A stretch of 34,467 nt of DNA. It comes from Prevotella sp. UBA7594 (lineage in GTDB: Bacteria; Bacteroidota; Bacteroidia; Bacteroidales; Bacteroidaceae). This document shows positions 1 through 8,458 of the stretch, in pieces. Both the position numbers and the translations under genes were made by a program. Under the pieces are notes generated by a model. That model was given only the letters and a program-made list of their open reading frames with translations, did no database searches and was not told the origin of the DNA. Within the stretch, counting starts at the first letter, position 1. Each line of letters opens with the position of its first letter. The stretch spans positions 26,644-61,110 of the forward strand of contig DLKG01000005.1 in the NCBI GenBank assembly GCA_002490315.1, read 5' to 3'.

Positions 1-17
1 TAAATCAGAAAGTTGAA

Positions 18-113
18 TAACGGTATTATACGGGTACAATTTACGTTTATTATACGACTCAGTCATTTAGATTCGCGTAATAACCGCCAATTGAGTTTCG
101 TATAATACCGTTA
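18..113. repeat. Inverted repeat with nested TATTATACG copies
   Basis: The 15-mer TAACGGTATTATACG (18-32) is perfectly inverted at 99-113 (CGTATAATACCGTTA), with 66 bp between the arms. The core TATTATACG also occurs directly at 48-56, and a nested pair ACTCA (57-61)/TGAGT (92-96) could extend a branched fold. No coding frame is visible in 1-225. It could be an operator region, the end of an upstream transcript, or a small MITE-like remnant. The sequence shows the repeat; its role is unknown. Confidence 0.6.
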
Positions 114-225
114 ATTTTAACGGAAGAGCCTCTTTTGTAATATATGTATATTTTTAACATTCTCACGTGCAATCAAGCACGCATTTTGCCATTATTACAA
201 TGAAGACACATAAATATTTAATATT

Positions 226-831
226 ATGAAAAGAATTTTTATGAGAATGTTCGCCATGTTGCTGATAACTATGGCGACAATGGCAAGTGCAAACGCACAG
301 GACATTTACGATCTGCAAGGCAAAAACGAGAAGGTTGACGTAGAGAAAGAACTTTCAAAGGCAGAGCGCAGAGCTCTACAGGCACGCATAGACAGCATAC
401 AGTGGCAGGAGGCATTGCAGGCTATGCGCGATACGACATTTACGCTTGAGGCCGACCAGGTGATTTTTAAATACGGACACCGTGCATACGTTTCGTCAAC
501 GACAAACTTTGTCACTGTGAACAAGAAGCGTGCAACGTTGCAGGTGGCTTTCAATGTGCCCGTGTCCGGACCTAACGGAATGGGAGGCATTACGCTTGAC
601 GGCAATGTGAGCAACTACAAGATTGAAACCAACAAAAAAGGCAAGTTCACGATGCTGACGTTAAATGTCAACGGTGTTGCCATATCATCACAACTGTTTA
701 TCAAAATATACGACGGTTCTGACAAAGCGCAAGTTGACGTTAGCCCCAACTTCAACTCACACCGTATCTCGCTCTCGGGAAGAATTATTCCTAAAAGCCA
801 GAGCTTTATTGTGAAAGGTACATCTATATAA
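226..831 (+). CDS. DUF4251 domain-containing secreted protein
   Basis: A 201-residue protein with an N-terminal signal peptide: a positive MKRIFMR start, a hydrophobic stretch, and a likely cleavage after ANA (about residue 24). The body from about residue 70 matches my knowledge of DUF4251, a Bacteroidetes periplasmic/outer-envelope family, in lines such as FVSSTTNFVTVN, SGPNGMGGITLDG, VSPNFNSHRISLSG. The segment of residues 25-65 is charged and probably helical. Function is unknown for the family. It stands alone, with a palindromic hairpin after it and the antiporter promoter behind that, so it is probably monocistronic. The start at 226 is chosen because the signal peptide begins there; ATG at 241 would remove the positive start. 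Confidence 0.85.
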   Translation: MKRIFMRMFAMLLITMATMASANAQDIYDLQGKNEKVDVEKELSKAERRALQARIDSIQWQEALQAMRDTTFTLEADQVIFKYGHRAYVSSTTNFVTVNKKRATLQVAFNVPVSGPNGMGGITLDGNVSNYKIETNKKGKFTMLTLNVNGVAISSQLFIKIYDGSDKAQVDVSPNFNSHRISLSGRIIPKSQSFIVKGTSI

Positions 832-865
832 CATAATACTTGCGAGAGGAAGAACGGATGCGGAT

Positions 866-888
866 GTTTTTGCAAACTTCGCAAAAAC
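866..888 (+). terminator. Hairpin after the DUF4251 gene
   Basis: GTTTTTGC (866-873) and GCAAAAAC (881-888) form a perfect 8-bp stem around a 7-nt loop. It lies 35 nt after the stop codon and just ahead of the antiporter promoter. No clear U-run follows, so it may be a weak terminator or an operator instead. Confidence 0.4.
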
Positions 889-891
889 TTA

Positions 892-924
892 TTGTGTGTG
901 ATTTGAAACAATTCACTATCTTTG
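892..924 (+). promoter_or_regulatory. Bacteroidetes-type promoter for the cation/proton antiporter
   Basis: The -7 element TATCTTTG is at 917-924 and TTG of a -33 element at 892-894, 22 bases apart. Transcription should begin near 930, giving a leader of about 20 nt before the ATG at 953. Confidence 0.65.
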
Positions 925-952
925 TAGTTGCAAACAAGTAACAAGAAAAGAA

Positions 953-3229
953 ATGTCTGAAGTACCAACTTTAATCAACGACCTCGCCCTCATACTTATT
1001 GTAGCGGGCGCGGTTACGCTGCTTTTTAAGAAACTCAAGCAGCCGCTCGTCCTTGGCTACATCATGGCGGGCTTCATTGTCAGTCCGCACATGCCCTATA
1101 CAATGTCCGTCATAGACAACTCCGACATCAAAACGTGGGCGGACATCGGCGTGATGTTTCTCCTGTTCTCTCTTGGACTCGATTTTTCGTTCAAGAAAAT
1201 CATAAAGATGGGAATAGCGCCCGTCATAACTACGCTGACGATAATTATCGCTATGATGATGCTCGGCATCATCGTCGGCCATGCCTTCGGGTGGAATCGT
1301 ATGGACTGCATCTTCCTTGGCGGAATGCTCGCCATGAGCTCCACCACTATCATCTACAAGGCGTTCACCGACATGGGACTGAGGCAGCAGAAGTTTGCAG
1401 GTCCTGTGATGAGTGTGCTCATACTTGAGGACGTGCTCGCCATTGTAATGATGGTAATGCTTTCGGCACTGGCAAGCGGGTCGAGTCCTGACGGAGGTGA
1501 GATGATAGGCTCAGTCATGAAGATTGGCTTCTTCCTCGTGTTGTGGTTTGTCGTCGGCATCTTTGCCGTGCCGCTATTCCTGCGCCTGACGCGCAGAATC
1601 ATCAACGACGAGACGCTTCTCATCGTGTCGCTCGGACTATGCTGCCTGATGGCTGTGGTGTCCACGAAGGTGGGATTCAGTTCAGCGTTCGGCGCTTTTG
1701 TCATGGGCAGCATACTCGCCGAGACCATTGAGGCAGGCAAGATTGAGAAGCTTGTTGCTCCCGTGAAGGATCTCTTCGGTGCCATTTTCTTCGTGTCGGT
1801 GGGTATGCTCGTCGACCCGAAGATTATCGTGGAATATGCCGTGCCTATCGCCACTCTTGTACTAACGATTCTCGTAGGTCAGTCGGTGTTTGGCACGTTC
1901 GGCTTCATGCTGGGCGGTCAGTCGCTGAAGTCTGCCATGCGTTGCGGTTTTTCCATGGCGCAGATAGGTGAGTTCTCGTTCATCATTGCCTCCCTCGGAC
2001 TTTCGCTCCATGTTACGGGCGAATTTCTGTATCCGGTAGTGGTGGCAGTGTCGGTCATAACGACCTTCCTTACACCATATATGATACGCTTCTCCGTGCC
2101 ATGCTACAGCGTACTTGAGCGCCGTCTGCCGAAGTCATGGGTACGTGCTGCCAACAACATTACGCTTTCCCATCCGTCGCAGGTGCCCAAGGGCAAGTGG
2201 AAGAGCCTTGTGGGTCAAATGGCGCGCATAACGATAGTCTACTCCATTCTTTCCACGGCTGCCATTGCCTTGATGCTGACGTTCTTCCTTCCGTTCATAC
2301 GTAGGGTTATGCCAGGCATGCATTGGTGGGCAAATGGCATCTGTGGTTTGCTGACTGTGCTGATTATCGCTCCTTTCCTGCGTGCTATGGTGATGAAAAA
2401 GAACCATTCGGATGAGTTTCGTGCGCTGTGGGGCGAGAGCCGAATGAATCGCCTCCCGTTGCTCGTTACGATACTCGTTAGGCTGATGATTGCCTCTGCC
2501 TTCGTCTTCTACATCTGCAACTACCTCACGCGCTTCACAAACGCTCTTATGTTGACCATCGCCGTTGCCCTCGTCTGCGTGATGATTCTCTCGCGACGGC
2601 TGAAGAAACAGAGCATACTCATGGAGCGCCTGTTCGTGCAAAACCTCCGCTCGCGCGACATAGAGCAGCAGGTGCTCGGACTGAAGAAGCCGCTTTATGA
2701 GGGACATCTGCTCGACCGCGACATTCACATCTCCGACATCGACGTGCCTGAGAATTCTACGTGGGCAGGCCATTGTCTTGCCGACCTGAGGCTGAGCAAC
2801 CGCTTCGGCGTACATGTAAGTAGCATCCTGCGTGGCCATCAGCGCATAAACATTCCTGGCGGCGACAACATCATTTTTCCAGGCGACCGCTTACAGGTTA
2901 TCGGCAGCGACTCGCAACTCTCTGCCCTCCACACTGCTGCCAGCAACGACATCGTGCCCGATGATCCCGACATTGAGAAACGCGAGATGAAACTGTCGCA
3001 GATTGTGCTTGATAAACATTCACCATTCGTAGGGAAAACTCTGCCCGAGACTGGCATACGCGACTGCTTCAACTGCATGGTGGTTGGACGCGAGGAGGGA
3101 AAGGAGAACCTGACCATGGTCAACACCATCTATCGCTTCCGTCTCGGCGACATTCTTTGGGTCGTTGGCGAGGAGACGGCACTTGAACACTTGCGTGAGG
3201 CTAATAGTGGAAAGTCTGCCGCCAATTAG
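953..3229 (+). CDS. CPA2-family cation:proton antiporter with tandem TrkA_C domains
   Basis: A 758-residue inner-membrane protein. Residues 1-380 form a Na+/H+ exchanger (KefB-like) domain with many hydrophobic helices; recognisable family segments are LKQPLVLGYIMAGFIVSPH near the start and GFSSAFGAFVMGSILAET near residue 245. A linker with about four more membrane segments (about 425-555) follows. The cytosolic tail holds two consecutive TrkA_C/RCK_C modules: about 590-660 (ending PGDRLQVIGSDSQL) and about 675-745 (ending GDILWVVGEETALEHL). There is no KTN/RCK_N Rossmann domain, so it is not a full KefB/KefC. RCK_C domains usually bind a small ligand that gates transport. The expected role is K+ or Na+ efflux in exchange for protons; the ion cannot be told from sequence. 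It has its own promoter and is convergent with the next gene, with 5 bases between the stop codons. Confidence 0.88.
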   Translation: MSEVPTLINDLALILIVAGAVTLLFKKLKQPLVLGYIMAGFIVSPHMPYTMSVIDNSDIKTWADIGVMFLLFSLGLDFSFKKIIKMGIAPVITTLTIIIAMMMLGIIVGHAFGWNRMDCIFLGGMLAMSSTTIIYKAFTDMGLRQQKFAGPVMSVLILEDVLAIVMMVMLSALASGSSPDGGEMIGSVMKIGFFLVLWFVVGIFAVPLFLRLTRRIINDETLLIVSLGLCCLMAVVSTKVGFSSAFGAFVMGSILAETIEAGKIEKLVAPVKDLFGAIFFVSVGMLVDPKIIVEYAVPIATLVLTILVGQSVFGTFGFMLGGQSLKSAMRCGFSMAQIGEFSFIIASLGLSLHVTGEFLYPVVVAVSVITTFLTPYMIRFSVPCYSVLERRLPKSWVRAANNITLSHPSQVPKGKWKSLVGQMARITIVYSILSTAAIALMLTFFLPFIRRVMPGMHWWANGICGLLTVLIIAPFLRAMVMKKNHSDEFRALWGESRMNRLPLLVTILVRLMIASAFVFYICNYLTRFTNALMLTIAVALVCVMILSRRLKKQSILMERLFVQNLRSRDIEQQVLGLKKPLYEGHLLDRDIHISDIDVPENSTWAGHCLADLRLSNRFGVHVSSILRGHQRINIPGGDNIIFPGDRLQVIGSDSQLSALHTAASNDIVPDDPDIEKREMKLSQIVLDKHSPFVGKTLPETGIRDCFNCMVVGREEGKENLTMVNTIYRFRLGDILWVVGEETALEHLREANSGKSAAN

Positions 3230-3234
3230 TCTAC

Positions 3235-4755
3235 TTAGCCGTGCTTGCGGCGGAGCCTTATGCGATAGCCGCTCCAAAGACACCACACAGCGGCTATACC
3301 TGCTACGAATACGAAGACGTAGGTTGCTATGCTGCCGATGTAGAGGCGGCCGCTGTGAAGTTCAAGGGCAACGTTCCAAAGCGACATAGGTAGGCGCGAC
3401 ATGCGTTCGGGCTGGTCTATGGAGGACGTGCCGTCGTAATAGTCGACGGCGTTACCGTAGGTTTCGCGTTGTGTGTTGACGCCATTTCGTGTCTTGTGGG
3501 GGAGAATGTCGGACGTAAAGCCGGATATGGCTTTTTTGCCGAATGGTGCCCCGGCTGTCGAGGGTGAAGGCTTGTGGGTGAAATAGTCGAATGAACGGTG
3601 GAGACGGCGATCCCACACGTGCATTCCGCTGAACGATCCGCAGAGCCACTTGCCGTCGTCTGTGGTCTGCCATACGTTAAGTCCCATAACGCTTACGGGT
3701 GGCGCTCCCTCTGCTTTTGTTGCGTAGGGAGATGCTATAGAGCTGCCGAGCGAGAAGAATCCCTCGGAAGTGGAGATAAGCCAGTCGCCATTGTGGTCGT
3801 CATGGCGAATCATCCGCAGACGGTCGTGCCAGGGATTGTCGCTGCGAAGCGTTGTCAGTGGCGGCGTCGGGATGTCGGAAAGCGCAAGGGCTATCATCAT
3901 TGGTGGGCGCAGACACCATCCAGTGGCGCACAGTAGGAGTGTGAGCACAATTGTGCTCACGCCTATGCGGTTGTGCCAATGCAGCGAGTGCTTCAGCATG
4001 GAGCGTACGGCTACCGTCTTTTTCTTGCGCCGTTTGGCGAGGAAAAAGGCAATTCCCGTTAAAATCAAGATTATTATTACTATTGCCACGGCGTCCATGA
4101 AAAGTCTGCCAGGCAAACCGAACAGTTCACCGCTGTGGAGCATCCACACTGTGCGGAAGGCCGTCGTGTGCTGTCGATAGTGGGGCGGTGCGGGCAATTG
4201 TACTTTTTTGAAACTGTGGAAGGGCGGCGTAGCTATGTAGAGGAAGGAACGGCTCATGACGACAAGTGTGTCACCGTGAGTAGTGATGTCGCTCAGTCGC
4301 TCGTCGCTGTCGTTAATGGGCAACGGCTGTTGTCGCCAAGGAGTTGTGGCATGTCGCCGATAGAGCGCGAAGGGGGAGGCGGCAAATAGCTCCTGACTCT
4401 CGCCTTTGCCGCAGGCGGCTATGCCGCGTATCTGCCGATAGTCGGCGCCGGAGGGCAATCCGTCGTTGAAGTCGGTGAACGAGGATCCGATACTGTCGGT
4501 GGAGAACATTCCGGAAGAACCATATATAATAATGTTATGGCGTTGGGGGAGATTCGTTCGAACGGTGGCGCGCAGAAGCCCTCCGTTCCAGTTGTGGTAA
4601 TGGTAGCGTGAGGGAAGGAGCGAGCGGCTCACGTTGACGTCGGCAAAGAGTCGGCGATGGTTGAGGATTATGCCCGACAGGCAAAACATCAGCAGGAAAA
4701 AGCTGACGGCAAGACCGAGCCATTTGTGTTGCTTTATTGTTTTCTTTATGTTCAT
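3235..4755 (-). CDS. PepSY-associated TM domain protein
   Basis: A 506-residue membrane protein that resembles the PepSY_TM (PiuB-like) family, often linked to iron or reductase functions. The first helix is at about residues 10-32 (KQHKWLGLAVSFFLLMFCLSGIIL is the typical family opening, ending in LNHRR). Further helices lie at about 220-240, 262-280 and near the C-terminus (about 478-497), followed by a basic tail. Between helices are two long, probably periplasmic regions rich in beta-type repeats (WQTTDDGKWLCGSFSG). Start: ATG at 4755 lies behind a good promoter (4778-4808). It reads in the same direction as lutABC but is separated from lutC by 134 bp with its own promoter, so it is probably independent. 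Role in iron handling or extracytoplasmic electron transfer is inference. Confidence 0.72.
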   Translation of the reverse strand: MNIKKTIKQHKWLGLAVSFFLLMFCLSGIILNHRRLFADVNVSRSLLPSRYHYHNWNGGLLRATVRTNLPQRHNIIIYGSSGMFSTDSIGSSFTDFNDGLPSGADYRQIRGIAACGKGESQELFAASPFALYRRHATTPWRQQPLPINDSDERLSDITTHGDTLVVMSRSFLYIATPPFHSFKKVQLPAPPHYRQHTTAFRTVWMLHSGELFGLPGRLFMDAVAIVIIILILTGIAFFLAKRRKKKTVAVRSMLKHSLHWHNRIGVSTIVLTLLLCATGWCLRPPMMIALALSDIPTPPLTTLRSDNPWHDRLRMIRHDDHNGDWLISTSEGFFSLGSSIASPYATKAEGAPPVSVMGLNVWQTTDDGKWLCGSFSGMHVWDRRLHRSFDYFTHKPSPSTAGAPFGKKAISGFTSDILPHKTRNGVNTQRETYGNAVDYYDGTSSIDQPERMSRLPMSLWNVALELHSGRLYIGSIATYVFVFVAGIAAVWCLWSGYRIRLRRKHG

Positions 4756-4777
4756 AAGCGTGATGAAATAGGGAATG

Positions 4778-4808
4778 CAAAGTTATGCAAAACAGCACAA
4801 CTCTACAA
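4778..4808 (-). promoter_or_regulatory. Promoter for the PepSY-type gene
   Basis: On the minus strand TAACTTTG occupies 4785-4778 and TTG occupies 4808-4806, a spacing of 20 bases. This fits the Bacteroidetes primary sigma consensus. The expected start of transcription is about 16 nt before the ATG at 4755. Confidence 0.7.
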
Positions 4809-4837
4809 TCCCCAAAAGTAATGAATGTTGTCATCAT

Positions 4838-4851
4838 GCCTATGAATAGGC
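4838..4851 (-). terminator. Small hairpin after lutC
   Basis: GCCTA (4838-4842) and TAGGC (4847-4851) form a perfect 5-bp stem with loop TGAA, about 40 nt past the lutC stop codon. No strong U-run follows on the minus strand. It may be the end of the lut transcript. Confidence 0.3.
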
Positions 4852-4889
4852 GAGATAGAAAGTGAAATTCAGTTGAAAGCGACTGATGC

Positions 4890-5471
4890 TCAGTCGGTGA
4901 GTACGACGGTAACGCAACGTGCGGCTTGCGCTCCCATGACGAGAGCTTGCTCAATGTCTGCCGTTTTTGACGGGCCTGAGATGAACGTTCCGAGTCCGGT
5001 TTTGGGCATTTCGATGCGCTCATACGCCTCGTGCATGTTATTGACGATACCGCTCTTGGGCAGAACAATGACGAGATATTCACAGATGAAGCAGACAGCT
5101 TTCTCCTTCATCGACTGAGGTATCCATACGCAGCCGTTCTCTGCTACGCCTATCTGTCCGCAGACGACGCCGACGTCGATGCCGTTGAGGTCTTGCGCCT
5201 CGGCTACGGTGTCGGGATTGAGCGTGGCAATGGTGAGTTCCTTGAGGTTGGAGGCTATGTTCTTAGCCTCAGGATAGGCTTGGCGCACGATGTCGTCGAG
5301 GCTTTCGCCCTCCTTCGCCGTTACTACGCGGCTGCCAACCGTCTCGCTCATGGCTATGAACTGTGCAATTGTGTCATCGTAGGCGATGCCGTCTATCTCG
5401 GTAGACGGCATGTCGTATTGCTCGCGTGTGTTGCGGCGGAGCTTGTCTAAGAGTTCTTCTTTATATGACAT
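4890..5471 (-). CDS. lutC: Lactate utilisation protein C (LUD domain)
   Basis: A 193-residue LUD-domain protein (DUF162/YkgG family), third subunit of the LutABC complex that oxidises L-lactate to pyruvate in the cytoplasm. Visible family features are the N-terminal MSYKEELLDKLRRNT helix, the segment GVVCGQIGVAENGCVWIPQS in mid-protein, and the C-terminal TFISGPSKTADIEQALVMGA, which is the typical LUD ending. The reading frame is open back to an ATG at 5528, but that start would overlap the end of lutB by 25 bases and add 19 unrelated residues; ATG at 5471 fits family length and leaves a 32-nt gap after lutB. Last gene of the lut operon. Confidence 0.9.
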   Translation of the reverse strand: MSYKEELLDKLRRNTREQYDMPSTEIDGIAYDDTIAQFIAMSETVGSRVVTAKEGESLDDIVRQAYPEAKNIASNLKELTIATLNPDTVAEAQDLNGIDVGVVCGQIGVAENGCVWIPQSMKEKAVCFICEYLVIVLPKSGIVNNMHEAYERIEMPKTGLGTFISGPSKTADIEQALVMGAQAARCVTVVLTD

Positions 5472-5503
5472 TAAATGATGATTAAGCGTTGATGAATTAG
5501 ACG

Positions 5504-6877
5504 TTACTTCACTTTTCCCTTCTTCCAAAGCGTCTGGAACGACTCCTTTGCAAACTCAGGTTTCGTGTGGCCGACGCCCCATGGGTTGACGGCGCGTATG
5601 TGCGTCAGACTGTCGGGGATGAGATTGGCTAAAGGTGCGAGACGCAAGGTTGAGGCGTAGAGGGCGGGATGGTCGAAAAGCACCTCCATACCTTCCGACA
5701 TGAGCTTCTTAATGCGGTTGGCGCGGTGGAGAGAGTCGAGTTTCTGGCGCCAAAGATAGACCTGTGAGCCGGGATTGACCTTCGACGGGCACACGTTGTC
5801 GCACGAGAGGCAGAGCGTGCAGGCCGACACATTGTCGCTGTAGCGTTGCGGATTGCGCAACATACCGAGGTTGATACCTATAGGGCCAGGAATGAAATAC
5901 GTGTAGGAATAACCGCCCGAGCGGCGGTAGACGGGGCATGTGTTCATGCACGAGCCGCAGCGTATGCACTTCAGTGTCTCCCAATGGTCTTCGTCGGCGA
6001 TGATGTCGCTGCGTCCGTTGTCGACGAGAATGACGTGCATCTCGCCTCCTGGGCGCGCCTGACGGAAGTGTGACGTGTAGGCAGTGGTGGGCTGTCCGGT
6101 GGCAGAGCGGCAGAGAAGGCGCTGAAAGACTGCGAGAGAGCGGTAGTCGGGCACAATTTTCTCTATACCCATTGCCACAAGATGGAGCTTTGGCATGGAT
6201 GTGGACATGTCGGCATTACCCTCGTTAGTGCACACCACGACGTCACCGGTTTTAGCCACGCCGAAGTTGCAGCCCGTCATGCCGGCTCCTGCTTCCATGA
6301 ATTGGTTGCGTAGATGCTGTCGGGCACAGCGCGTGAGGTATGTCGGGTCGTAGTTGCCGATTTCCTTGCTGATGCCTTTCTCCTCGAACATGCGTCCCAC
6401 TTCCTCGCGCTTGAGGTGGATGGCGGGCATGACGATGTGGCTAGGCTTTTGCTTGAGCAACTGGAGGATGCGCTCGCCGAGGTCGGTCTCCACGACGTCG
6501 ATACCATTTTGTTCAAGGTAGGCGTTCATGCCACATTCCTCGGTGAGCATCGACTTCGACTTCACCATTTTCTTCACGCCGTGTTGTTTGAGGATTTCGA
6601 GCACGATACTGTTGAAGTCATCGGCTGTCGCAGCCCAGTGGACGATGACGCCGCGGCTCTCAAGCTGTGAGGCAAACTGCTCAAGGTAGTCGGCGAGGTG
6701 GGTAATCGTGTGGCGCTTTATCTGGCTTGCGTGCTCGCGGAGGTCTTCCCATTCGGGCAGACCCTCAGCCATCTTGTCACGCTTCTGCCTCACCGACCAG
6801 AATGTGGCGTCGTGCCATGTTGTCTTCTCTCTTTTCTCGTTGAAGCGTCGTGCCGCTTCTGAATGTAGTGTGCTCAT
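5504..6877 (-). CDS. lutB: Lactate utilisation iron-sulfur protein B
   Basis: A 457-residue protein with an N-terminal LUD-type region and a ferredoxin-like region containing two CxxCxxxCP clusters (CIRCGSCMNTCP and, about 45 residues on, CTLCLSCDNVCP), expected to hold two [4Fe-4S] centres. Segments such as AGAGMTGCNFGVAKTGDVVV and NEGNADMSTSMP are typical of LutB/YkgF. It carries electrons in the LutABC L-lactate dehydrogenase. The frame is open to ATG 6964, but the start MSTLHSEAARRF at 6877 is preferred: it makes an ATGA overlap with the lutA stop (6876-6874), which implies translational coupling, and it matches the usual family N-terminus. Confidence 0.93.
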   Translation of the reverse strand: MSTLHSEAARRFNEKREKTTWHDATFWSVRQKRDKMAEGLPEWEDLREHASQIKRHTITHLADYLEQFASQLESRGVIVHWAATADDFNSIVLEILKQHGVKKMVKSKSMLTEECGMNAYLEQNGIDVVETDLGERILQLLKQKPSHIVMPAIHLKREEVGRMFEEKGISKEIGNYDPTYLTRCARQHLRNQFMEAGAGMTGCNFGVAKTGDVVVCTNEGNADMSTSMPKLHLVAMGIEKIVPDYRSLAVFQRLLCRSATGQPTTAYTSHFRQARPGGEMHVILVDNGRSDIIADEDHWETLKCIRCGSCMNTCPVYRRSGGYSYTYFIPGPIGINLGMLRNPQRYSDNVSACTLCLSCDNVCPSKVNPGSQVYLWRQKLDSLHRANRIKKLMSEGMEVLFDHPALYASTLRLAPLANLIPDSLTHIRAVNPWGVGHTKPEFAKESFQTLWKKGKVK

Positions 6878-7611
6878 AGTCCTGCTGCTAAAATCTGTAC
6901 CACGTGAATGAATTTTATAGGCTTGTTTTCTTTCTTCGCTATGCCTTGCATGTGCATAAGGCATGAGGAGTCGGGGCCCGTGATGTATTCGGCACCGGTC
7001 GCCATGTGGCGCTCAATCTTGTCCTCACCCATACGCTTCGACACGTCGGGTTCCTCAATGGCGAACATTCCGCCGAATCCGCAACACTCGTCGCGGCGCT
7101 CTGGCTGCCGAATGGTGATGCCATGTACGAGCTTGAGGAGGTCGATGATTTTGTTGAACTGCGGCACGTTGCGTTCAGAGGGCGACGATAGTCCGAGTTC
7201 GCGCACTCCGTGGCAGGAGTTGTGGACGCTGACCACGTGGGGGAAGCTCGCCTTTAGGCTTGTTGGCTTCACAACGTCATGGATGAACTCAACGACATCC
7301 ATAATCTTTTTTGACGTAAGACACTCGTGCTTGCCCTTTGCAAGACGTGGGTGATAGATTTTTACGAAGGCAGCACACGACGCTGACGGAGCCACTACGT
7401 AGTCGAAGTCACGGAACATGTCGTCGAAATGGGCGACAATCTTGTCCGCCATCTTCTCAAAGCCTGCGTTCGCCATCGGTTGTCCGCAGCAGGTCTGATG
7501 GAGTGGATAGGTAACGTCGAGCCCGAGGCTCGTGAGGAGTTTGTATGTGGCTACGCCCACTTCTGGATAGAGCGCGTCGACATAGCATGGTATAAACAAT
7601 CCTATTTTCAT
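6874..7611 (-). CDS. lutA: Lactate utilisation protein A
   Basis: A 245-residue protein of the Fe-S oxidoreductase (CCG domain) family, first gene of lutABC. Two CCG-type motifs are visible: TCCGQP near residue 42 and ECCGFGG near residue 178, with the conserved NSCHG in between. These cysteine-rich motifs bind an Fe-S centre and give a link to GlpC/HdrB-like electron transfer. The start MKIGLFIPCYVDALYPEVG is the normal family N-terminus. The complex lets the cell use L-lactate, for instance from cross-feeding in a gut or rumen community; that setting is inference. Confidence 0.93.
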   Translation of the reverse strand: MKIGLFIPCYVDALYPEVGVATYKLLTSLGLDVTYPLHQTCCGQPMANAGFEKMADKIVAHFDDMFRDFDYVVAPSASCAAFVKIYHPRLAKGKHECLTSKKIMDVVEFIHDVVKPTSLKASFPHVVSVHNSCHGVRELGLSSPSERNVPQFNKIIDLLKLVHGITIRQPERRDECCGFGGMFAIEEPDVSKRMGEDKIERHMATGAEYITGPDSSCLMHMQGIAKKENKPIKFIHVVQILAAGL

Positions 7612-7668
7612 ACTTGATTTTAAAAGGTCATCCGCGATAACATGTATTGTTATTGTATTAAGTGCTTA

Positions 7669-7676
7669 CAAAAGTA
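7669..7676 (-). promoter_or_regulatory. Possible -7 element for lutABC
   Basis: TACTTTTG is read on the minus strand at 7676-7669, 58 bases upstream of the lutA ATG. No good -33 partner is visible at the right spacing, so this call is weak. The region shares a divergent 226-bp intergenic stretch (7612-7837) with the lipoprotein promoter on the other strand. The stretch is A/T rich and no other element was recognised. Confidence 0.35.
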
Positions 7677-7774
7677 ATAAAAAATGGTTGATGGATGAAA
7701 AAAGAACTGAAAAAAAACAATGTTTGCGAAGTAAATAACAATAATAAAAGTGTAGGATTTTATGCAATATACGC

Positions 7775-7782
7775 TAACTTTG
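7775..7782 (+). promoter_or_regulatory. -7 element for the lipoprotein/sigma/barrel operon
   Basis: TAACTTTG, a perfect Bacteroidetes -7 element, lies 55 bases before the ATG at 7838. The -33 partner is not clear. This is probably the housekeeping promoter of the three-gene operon; ECF autoregulation may need another site. Confidence 0.5.
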
Positions 7783-7837
7783 TGCATTCTAATGATAGGA
7801 AGCGTAATTGCTAAGCATTTAAAAGAGAGATAATACG

Positions 7838-8446
7838 ATGATGAGACGATGTTTTTTTTGCAATCCGGAGCGTGTAGCAGCGCGCATTCTGACGCTCGGT
7901 GTGTTGCTGATAGTGGCGATAGTGATGGCGTCTTGCCTGCCTTCGGAAGAAGAGCCAACGATTGTGGTCGATGACTTCGGCTCCACTTACCATGGCAAAT
8001 GGAATGTCGAAGGAGTGGAAGGAGGCGATGGAAAGCTTTTCGTTGACAGTCGCAACTTTGTCTTCGACTGCTTGCCGGCGGAAGAGATTGCGCGTGCCGT
8101 GTGGAAGAATGATGACGTTGTTGATGCCGTGTGCGGTCCATGCGTAGTGGGATATGGCTCTGTGGTGTCGTCTGGCACAAATGTTATCTATTCGCTTGCT
8201 GACGCCGAATGGGAAGTAAAGGCCAATGTCGGAGGCATGGAGCGTACTGCATTGCTCTGTCTCAAGTCGATGGCTTCGGCGCTTGATGGGCAGTCGTGGG
8301 CTGCGTGCGCCAAGAATTCGGGAGTGATGACCGTATTCCTGCATGTTGACGTATGCAGCGAAGAAGGCGTAGTGCAACCAATGAAAATGACACTGACATT
8401 TACAGGTGTGCCAGTTGGTGGCAGCGAAGAGCATGTGAAAAAATGA
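7838..8446 (+). CDS. Hypothetical lipoprotein, first gene of an ECF sigma operon
   Basis: A 202-residue protein. A basic N-terminus is followed by a hydrophobic helix ending in the lipobox-like VMASC (cysteine at about residue 33), so a lipoprotein signal is likely. The mature part is acidic and predicted beta-rich, with YHGKWNVEG early and MTLTFTG near the C-terminus. I do not recognise a named domain with confidence; it resembles the small calycin/beta-sandwich lipoproteins common in Bacteroidetes. The sigma gene begins 12 nt after its stop, so they are cotranscribed, and the lipoprotein may be part of the signal chain for the sigma factor. An internal ATG at 7841 would change little. The function is unknown. 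Confidence 0.72.
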   Translation: MMRRCFFCNPERVAARILTLGVLLIVAIVMASCLPSEEEPTIVVDDFGSTYHGKWNVEGVEGGDGKLFVDSRNFVFDCLPAEEIARAVWKNDDVVDAVCGPCVVGYGSVVSSGTNVIYSLADAEWEVKANVGGMERTALLCLKSMASALDGQSWAACAKNSGVMTVFLHVDVCSEEGVVQPMKMTLTFTGVPVGGSEEHVKK

Positions 8447-8458
8447 CTTTGACTACTG

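Noticed and set aside
2135..2839. A 234-codon minus-strand frame inside the antiporter gene
   Set aside because: Shadow of a strong coding frame; the translation is His/Arg/Gln-rich and resembles no protein.
5472..5528. Upstream ATG (5528) for lutC
   Set aside because: It would overlap lutB and add residues not found in the LUD family; ATG 5471 fits better.
6878..6964. Upstream ATG (6964) for lutB
   Set aside because: It would overlap lutA by about 90 bases, whereas ATG 6877 gives a clean ATGA coupling and the family N-terminus.
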